Assembly: GCF_015694735.1 (NCBI RefSeq)
Contig: NZ_JADQDP010000003.1
Coordinates: 1 to 64,000 of the forward strand
Reading direction: 5' to 3'
Source: Hymenobacter properus
GTDB taxonomy: Bacteria > Bacteroidota > Bacteroidia > Cytophagales > Hymenobacteraceae
Length of the DNA stretch: 64,000 nt
Part shown: positions 61,793 through 64,000 of the stretch, piece by piece
How positions within the stretch are numbered: the stretch's first letter is position 1
Layout of the letters: each line of letters begins with the position of its first letter
Notes under the pieces: generated by a model
Told to the model about the DNA's origin: nothing
The model's database searches: none
What the model saw: the letters and a program-made list of their open reading frames with translations, nothing else
Translations under genes and position numbers: made by a program

Positions 61793-62106
61793 ACTAAAGG
61801 GACTATGCGAAGGAGAAAGAGAAGATGAAATCTGCAAAGCAACCTATTTGAGGGTGGCTTTGCTTCATAAATATTTCATCGGCTTCCGCCAAAAGCAAGA
61901 GTTGGACAATCTATTTTCGCGCAATCGTTGCCGGGAACGATGCCATAGACCAAACACTTGGGTAAGTCCCTACTAAAAATGCCCTCAATAAGCTAAAAAA
62001 CGCCAAAACCCTCCCCCGTCAATTCCTGAGAACGGCCTTGCCACAAATTGAACTTTTCAAATAAATCAGCTGGCAATAGAAATCCATTCTCGGGCTTCAT
62101 TTAAAA
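61793..62106. other. Gene-free stretch upstream of kduD
   Basis: No supported gene is present; it is AT-richer than its flanks with frequent stops. It presumably holds the kduD promoter. A palindrome-like GCAATCGTTGC lies at 61921-61931, nested in ATCGTT-N6-AACGAT, and may be a LacI-type operator. Confidence 0.45.
61921..61942. promoter_or_regulatory. Possible operator upstream of kduD
   Basis: GCAATCGTTGC is a near-palindrome (9 of 11 positions paired around the centre), and the wider ATCGTT-N6-AACGAT adds a second symmetry. It resembles LacI/GalR-type sites but is supported only by symmetry and location about 130 nt upstream of kduD. Confidence 0.3.
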
Positions 62107-62157
62107 GCATTCGGGCCGGCAACCGTACCCCAAGGGTACGGTTGCCGGCCCGAATGC
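62107..62157 (-). terminator. Very strong terminator after pectinesterase
   Basis: The perfect 24-bp stem (62107-62130 with 62134-62157; GCATTCGGGCCGGCAACCGT and on) with a 3-nt loop is followed on the minus strand by TTTTAAAT. It lies 22 nt beyond the pectinesterase stop. Confidence 0.9.
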
Positions 62158-62179
62158 TGCTGCGTTCCTTCCAGGAAAT

Positions 62180-63139
62180 TTACTCCACGCTGGCGTTGGG
62201 GTCCCAGTTGCCCAGCACGGCTTCGCGGGTATAGAAAGCGGCCTGCTGCGGCGTGAGCTGGCGCGACCACAGGATGCGCGCCTTGGGAGCAGCGCCGGGG
62301 CCGATGGACTTGTATTCGGCAAAAAAGGCCTCCTGCTTATTGCTTTCCTTGCCCCAGTGGTCCCAGCCTTTGGGCTTGATGATGTTGGAGAGCTCGCAGT
62401 TGAGCAGCACGGTTTTGGCGGCTGGCTTCCAGGGGCGGGCAATGAAGTACGACTCGGGCGGGGCCTCGCCGCCAATCTTGCAGCGCTGCATCACGATGCC
62501 GTAGCGAATGCTGTCGGGCGTGGAGGCGGCCACGATGACGGTGCCGCCCGTTTTGCAAAACAACGTGCAGTCCTCAAACCAGGCCGTGGCCGAGCCCAGG
62601 ATGTAGTCGGTAGTGCCCTCGATGTAGCAGTCTTTGTAGTACTGCCGGCTGCCGTAGCCATACACGTACAGCGTGTCGCGGAAGCCCAGGAAGCGGCAGC
62701 CCACGAAGCGGGCGCGGTCGCCGTAGACCCACATGGCGGGCCCCTGCCCTACCGTGCCGGCGGTGTTTTCGAAGGTGATGTTCTCAGCTGAAAAGTCGTT
62801 GCCGAACACCCGGAACGTGGAAGCCTCCGAGGTGCCCAGGGGCTCGCCGTTGGCGGGGGTGCGGCCGTTGTAGTCGTCGAAGGTGAGGATGGTGGTGTTC
62901 ACATCTTCACCCTTGAGGCGTACGAAATTCTTCTTCTTGGCCAGGTTCAGCTTCTCTTTGTAGATGCCTTTGCGGATGAAGATGACAGTGGGCGTGCGGT
63001 TGTTGAGGGGCACGGCGTCGAGGGCGGCCTGCACAGTGCGGTAGTTGCCGGAGCCGTCCTGGGCCACCACCACGTTTTTGGTTTGGGCAAACCCGGTAAG
63101 GCTGATGAACAGCAAGGCAAGGAGGAGAAGTTTAGGCAT
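62180..63139 (-). CDS. Pectinesterase, CE8 family
   Basis: This 319-residue secreted enzyme removes methyl esters from homogalacturonan, preparing it for the PL10 lyase. A signal peptide ends TGFAQ. The right-handed beta-helix family motifs appear in order: NITFENTAG, ALQ-like GPAMWVYGDRARF, the catalytic aspartate in CRFLGFRDTLYVYG, the second aspartate in CYIEGTTDYILGSA, and the substrate arginine/tryptophan in FIARPWKP. A terminator follows. The coding-strand motif TCCCACCC lies 7 nt upstream of the ATG. Confidence 0.94.
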   Translation of the reverse strand: MPKLLLLALLFISLTGFAQTKNVVVAQDGSGNYRTVQAALDAVPLNNRTPTVIFIRKGIYKEKLNLAKKKNFVRLKGEDVNTTILTFDDYNGRTPANGEPLGTSEASTFRVFGNDFSAENITFENTAGTVGQGPAMWVYGDRARFVGCRFLGFRDTLYVYGYGSRQYYKDCYIEGTTDYILGSATAWFEDCTLFCKTGGTVIVAASTPDSIRYGIVMQRCKIGGEAPPESYFIARPWKPAAKTVLLNCELSNIIKPKGWDHWGKESNKQEAFFAEYKSIGPGAAPKARILWSRQLTPQQAAFYTREAVLGNWDPNASVE

Positions 63140-63338
63140 AGCTAACGGGTGGGATTGGGGGAAATGAAATAAGCCACAGAGGACTGATTTGGGTAGGGCG
63201 AATTTAAGAGTTTATTCCCGACCAGTCCTAATTCATATTCGTTGAACCTATGTATTTGCCAGTTTGGCTCAAGAATAAGTCTATTTCTCAATCAAAATGC
63301 TTGCCTTCCCTGCACTAATTGCCAGCAGCCCCGACACG

Positions 63339-63374
63339 TGTGTGGCCCGCCGGCTTTCGCCAACGGGCCACACA
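63339..63374 (-). terminator. Hairpin after sodium/solute symporter
   Basis: The stem GTGTGGCCCG / CGGGCCACAC has a 14-nt loop and lies just past the symporter stop at 63407. The expected T-run on the minus strand is absent, so it may only be a stabilising 3' hairpin. Confidence 0.5.
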
Positions 63375-63406
63375 ATTTGGAACTGTTGAAAAACCAGCCC
63401 GCTTGC

Positions 63407-64000
63407 CTACCAATAGATGGTATAGAGCGTGGTGAGGATAACCACAATGGCGGCCGTGCCAATGACGAAGCTGGGCTGCGGCTTGAACATGCTGCTGTCT
63501 ACTTCCAGGCCTTTCGGCTTCACGCCGCGGGCGTTGTCAATCAGGCTGATGATAATCATCATGATAATGCAGATGACGAACACAAAGCCCATGCGGTCGA
63601 GGAAGGGAATTTCGTAAACGCCCGACGAACCTTTCACGGCGAAGCCGAACGGCGCCAGGAACGACAGGTCCATGTAGGTGGGCAGGAACTTGAACATCAC
63701 CGACAACAGGAAGCCGCCAATGGTGGCGAACAGGGCTGCCGTGGAGGTCGTTTTCTTCCAGAAGAAGCCCAGGATGAACATGGCAAAAATGCCCGGCGAC
63801 ACGAAGCCGGTGTATTCCTGAATGTACTGGAAACCACCCTTCTTGTCGATGCCTAGGTGCGGGGCAATGAGCACGCCCAGAATCATGGCCACGACCACGG
63901 CAATTTTGCCGGTGGCTACCAACTGCTTCTCGGTGGCGTCGGTTTTGAACACCTTGTGGTACACGTCGAGCGTGAAGATGGTGGCAATGGAGTTGGCTTT
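63407..64000 (-). CDS. Sodium/solute symporter (SSS family), C-terminal part
   Basis: The gene is cut by the window's right edge; 197 residues of the C-terminal part are visible. In-frame sequence from the edge reads KANSIATIFTLDVYHKVFKT, continuing into four hydrophobic helices (for example KIAVVVAMILGVLIAPHLG, FVSPGIFAMFILGFFWKK, FVFVICIIMMIIISLIDNA, FVIGTAAIVVILTTLYTI). The TLDVYHK segment is typical of SLC5/SSS sugar symporters. Placed next to pectinesterase, it likely takes up a uronate or pectin-derived sugar with sodium; the substrate is inferred from context. Confidence 0.85.
   Translation of the reverse strand, partial: KANSIATIFTLDVYHKVFKTDATEKQLVATGKIAVVVAMILGVLIAPHLGIDKKGGFQYIQEYTGFVSPGIFAMFILGFFWKKTTSTAALFATIGGFLLSVMFKFLPTYMDLSFLAPFGFAVKGSSGVYEIPFLDRMGFVFVICIIMMIIISLIDNARGVKPKGLEVDSSMFKPQPSFVIGTAAIVVILTTLYTIYW

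Noticed and set aside
61602..61976. 124-codon plus-strand frame over kduD's 5' part and the intergenic gap
   Set aside because: Mostly antisense to kduD, and its tail has no coding character or start context.

Overview
The window looks like chromosomal DNA from a GC-rich Bacteroidota species, most likely Cytophagales close to Hymenobacter. The evidence is SusC/SusD pairs, OMP_b-brl_2 barrel arrays, a RemB/Wzi-like barrel, DUF2480, a DUF4440 protein, and promoters of the form TTTG/CTTG-N19-21-TAnnTTTG. I see no phage, insertion sequence, CRISPR array or plasmid gene. The genus is inferred from gene content, not from a marker search.

Left part (1-16.5 kb): three stacked leftward promoters at the very edge (their gene lies outside), a serine hydrolase with an altered KTG box, a lipoprotein, an APC permease, DUF2480, tsaB, two AT-richer small genes, a ctpA-type protease, rnpA and the tiny rpmH, an M61 peptidase, a disordered small protein, a PfkB kinase, tRNA-His, an RhlE-type helicase, a small membrane protein, a TPR protein and upp.

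Middle (16.7-43.7 kb): rightward cell-envelope genes (RemB/Wzi-like barrel, small protein, MsbA-like ABC exporter, membrane protein), gmhA, a low-GC exported protein, yifB/comM, a membrane protein and a PagL-like acyloxyacyl hydrolase. Then come seven consecutive paralogous outer-membrane barrels (26.2-31.5 kb), most with their own hairpin terminator. After these lie an M20 peptidase, an exported protein with a decayed partial duplicate beside it, plsY, a 1,856-residue exported protein of unknown function, and a Gfo/Idh/MocA oxidoreductase.

Right part (41.7-64 kb): almost everything is on the minus strand and forms a pectin/galacturonate utilisation region. It holds an esterase-like two-fold hydrolase, fructose-1,6-bisphosphatase, a DUF4440 protein, a hexuronate MFS transporter, KDPG aldolase, KDG kinase, UxaC, UxaA, UxaB, a PL10 pectate lyase, SusD, SusC, KduI, KduD, a pectinesterase, and the C-terminal end of a sodium/solute symporter cut by the window edge. 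Together these could de-esterify and cleave pectin, import the fragments through SusCD, and convert both galacturonate (UxaC-UxaB-UxaA) and unsaturated uronate (KduI-KduD) to KDG, then KDPG, then pyruvate plus glyceraldehyde-3-phosphate. FBPase would serve the gluconeogenesis that such growth requires.

Scattered between genes are six copies of a long inverted-repeat element (81-109 bp, arms about 25-36 bp) and four other palindromic intergenic repeats of different families. No clear novel defence or mobile system is present. The most unusual items are the inverted-repeat family, the seven-gene barrel array, the repeat-derived N-terminus of RnpA, the giant exported protein, and the decayed gene copy.
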